From Anaerostipes faecalis (GTDB lineage: Bacteria; Bacillota; Clostridia; Lachnospirales; Lachnospiraceae): DNA of 64,000 nt. Under the pieces are notes generated by a model, which saw only the letters and a list, made by a program, of their open reading frames with translations, had not been told where the DNA came from and did no database searches. This document shows positions 62,919 through 64,000 of the stretch, piece after piece (positions within the stretch are counted from its first letter, which is position 1; each line of letters opens with the position of its first letter). The DNA lies in contig NZ_JABRXE010000002.1 in NCBI RefSeq assembly GCF_018982945.1, forward strand, positions 186,001 to 250,000. The letters run 5' to 3'. Position numbers and translations under genes: made by a program.

Positions 62919-63959
62919 ATGAACACCCTGACAATCATTGATACACTATATAAACAACAAACTCTTTCTCAAGAAGAACTTATTTTTCTTCTTGAAAACC
63001 GCAATGAAGAAAATGCTTCTTATATTGCAGAACTTGCTAGAAAAGAAGCGCAAAAAATATATGGAACCGGTGTTTTCCCCAGAGGGCTTATTGAATTTAC
63101 AAATTATTGTAAGAACAACTGTTACTATTGTGGCATCCGAGGTGGGAACCATAATGCTCATCGATATCGTCTGACAGAAGATCAGATTTTATCTGCCTGT
63201 AATAATGGATATCAGCTTGGTTATCGCAGCTTTGTACTGCAAGGTGGAGAAGATCCTTATTTTAACGATGATAAAATGGTCCCAATTGTTGCGGAAATCC
63301 GAAAAAAGTATCCCGACTGTGCCATTACTCTTTCTCTGGGAGAACGTTCAAAAGAAAGCTATGAAAAATTATTCAAAGCTGGAGCTAACCGCTATCTTCT
63401 GCGTCATGAAACCGCCGATTCCAAACATTATCACATGCTTCATCCAGACAGCATGTCTTTGGAATACAGAAAACAATGTCTCTGGAATTTAAAGGAAATC
63501 GGATTCCATGTGGGAACTGGTTTTATGGTGGGAGCACCGTATCAGACACTGGAGAACCTGGCAGATGATTTATTATTTATCAAAAAATTAGATCCCCAAA
63601 TGGTTGGAATCGGTCCATTTGTACCACATCATGATACAAAATTCAAAGATTTTCCATCTGGGACTGTAGAACTTACTACATTTTTAATCAGTATTCTACG
63701 GCTGATGAATCATCATCTGCTTCTTCCTTCTACCACGGCTCTTGGAACCATTGATCCAAAAGGAAGGGAAAAGGGTATTTTAGCAGGTGCCAATGTAGTT
63801 ATGCCAAATCTATCTCCTGTAGCTGTAAGAAAAGATTATTCTCTGTATGATAATAAAATCTGTACTGGAGAAGAAGCCGCTGAATGTGTTGGCTGTCTAG
63901 GCAGAAGAATGGAAAGTGTTGGATATCATTTAGAATTTAGCCGCGGAGACTATAAGTAA
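62919..63959 (+). CDS. hydE: [FeFe]-hydrogenase maturase HydE (radical SAM)
   Basis: Radical SAM enzyme needed to build the H-cluster of [FeFe] hydrogenase. 346 residues. [4Fe-4S] Cys motif NYCKNNCYYCGIRG (C-x3-C-x2-C, about 66-73), then FVLQGGEDPYFNDDK and LRHETADSKHYHMLHP, which separate HydE from BioB and ThiH. The ATG at 62919 has GGAGGAG 8 bases before it; another ATG two codons earlier is too close to that site. hydF and hydG are not in this window. After the stop only 41 bases remain. Confidence 0.93.
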   Translation: MNTLTIIDTLYKQQTLSQEELIFLLENRNEENASYIAELARKEAQKIYGTGVFPRGLIEFTNYCKNNCYYCGIRGGNHNAHRYRLTEDQILSACNNGYQLGYRSFVLQGGEDPYFNDDKMVPIVAEIRKKYPDCAITLSLGERSKESYEKLFKAGANRYLLRHETADSKHYHMLHPDSMSLEYRKQCLWNLKEIGFHVGTGFMVGAPYQTLENLADDLLFIKKLDPQMVGIGPFVPHHDTKFKDFPSGTVELTTFLISILRLMNHHLLLPSTTALGTIDPKGREKGILAGANVVMPNLSPVAVRKDYSLYDNKICTGEEAAECVGCLGRRMESVGYHLEFSRGDYK

Positions 63960-64000
63960 AAAAGAACTTACGACTTGAACTGCTTCCCGGACTTATGTCC

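Overview
The window looks like chromosomal core DNA of an anaerobic, AT-rich Gram-positive Clostridium relative, most likely a gut member of Lachnospiraceae. The reasons are purine and pyrimidine synthesis clusters without a PyrR leader, a glmS ribozyme, a [FeFe]-hydrogenase maturase, strong AGGAGG ribosome sites, ThiS/ThiG/ThiH thiamine synthesis, and small conserved families I associate with Lachnospiraceae. There are no phage, insertion sequence, CRISPR, rRNA or tRNA genes. Nearly everything is on the minus strand; only a HisC/CobD-like aminotransferase, glmS and hydE are on the plus strand.

Layout, left to right. 1-6.4 kb: partial glnS, then a gntR-clpC-small protein-radA stress/repair operon. 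6.4-10.2 kb: an ornithine-cyclodeaminase-like gene, an AraC regulator, a P-II protein and an amino-acid permease in one operon. 10.4-11.5 kb: a D,D-carboxypeptidase. 11.7-23.0 kb: one continuous run of 14 genes from pyrF to purD that joins pyrimidine and purine synthesis with a CBS protein, a VanZ protein, an HD hydrolase, an M29 peptidase and an NlpC/P60 enzyme. 23.2-25.7 kb: thiS-thiG-thiH behind a structured leader. 25.7-34.3 kb: valS preceded by four genes of unknown function, one of which resembles a degenerate Hsp70/actin-fold protein. 34.4-38.6 kb: an aminotransferase, a lipoprotein, lepB and purA. 38.8-48.2 kb: lonA, folC, an HD protein, folP, a folB-folK fusion, pheA and an LTA-synthase-like sulfatase. 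48.3-51.5 kb: tig-clpP-clpX. 51.6-53.7 kb: a second sulfatase. 53.8-56.6 kb: glmS with its ribozyme, followed by a tandemly repeated structured non-coding segment. 56.6-62.7 kb: glycerol dehydrogenase, dapA-dapB, a cobalamin adenosyltransferase, a two-OB SSB-like protein and typA. 62.9 kb to the end: hydE.

The strongest candidate for an undescribed system is the four-gene operon at 28.4-34.3 kb: a roughly 1040-residue helical-repeat protein, an Hsp70-like ATPase-fold protein without clear catalytic motifs, a TPR protein and a two-helix membrane coiled-coil protein. Other items to follow up are the duplicated structured RNA after glmS, the P-II/permease/ornithine-cyclodeaminase module, terminator-like hairpins placed just before ribosome sites in several leaders, and the dense set of hairpins between valS and thiS.

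Several starts were moved inward from the longest possible reading frame because a Shine-Dalgarno sequence sits correctly before an internal ATG. All calls were made by reading the sequence; no database or folding program was run.
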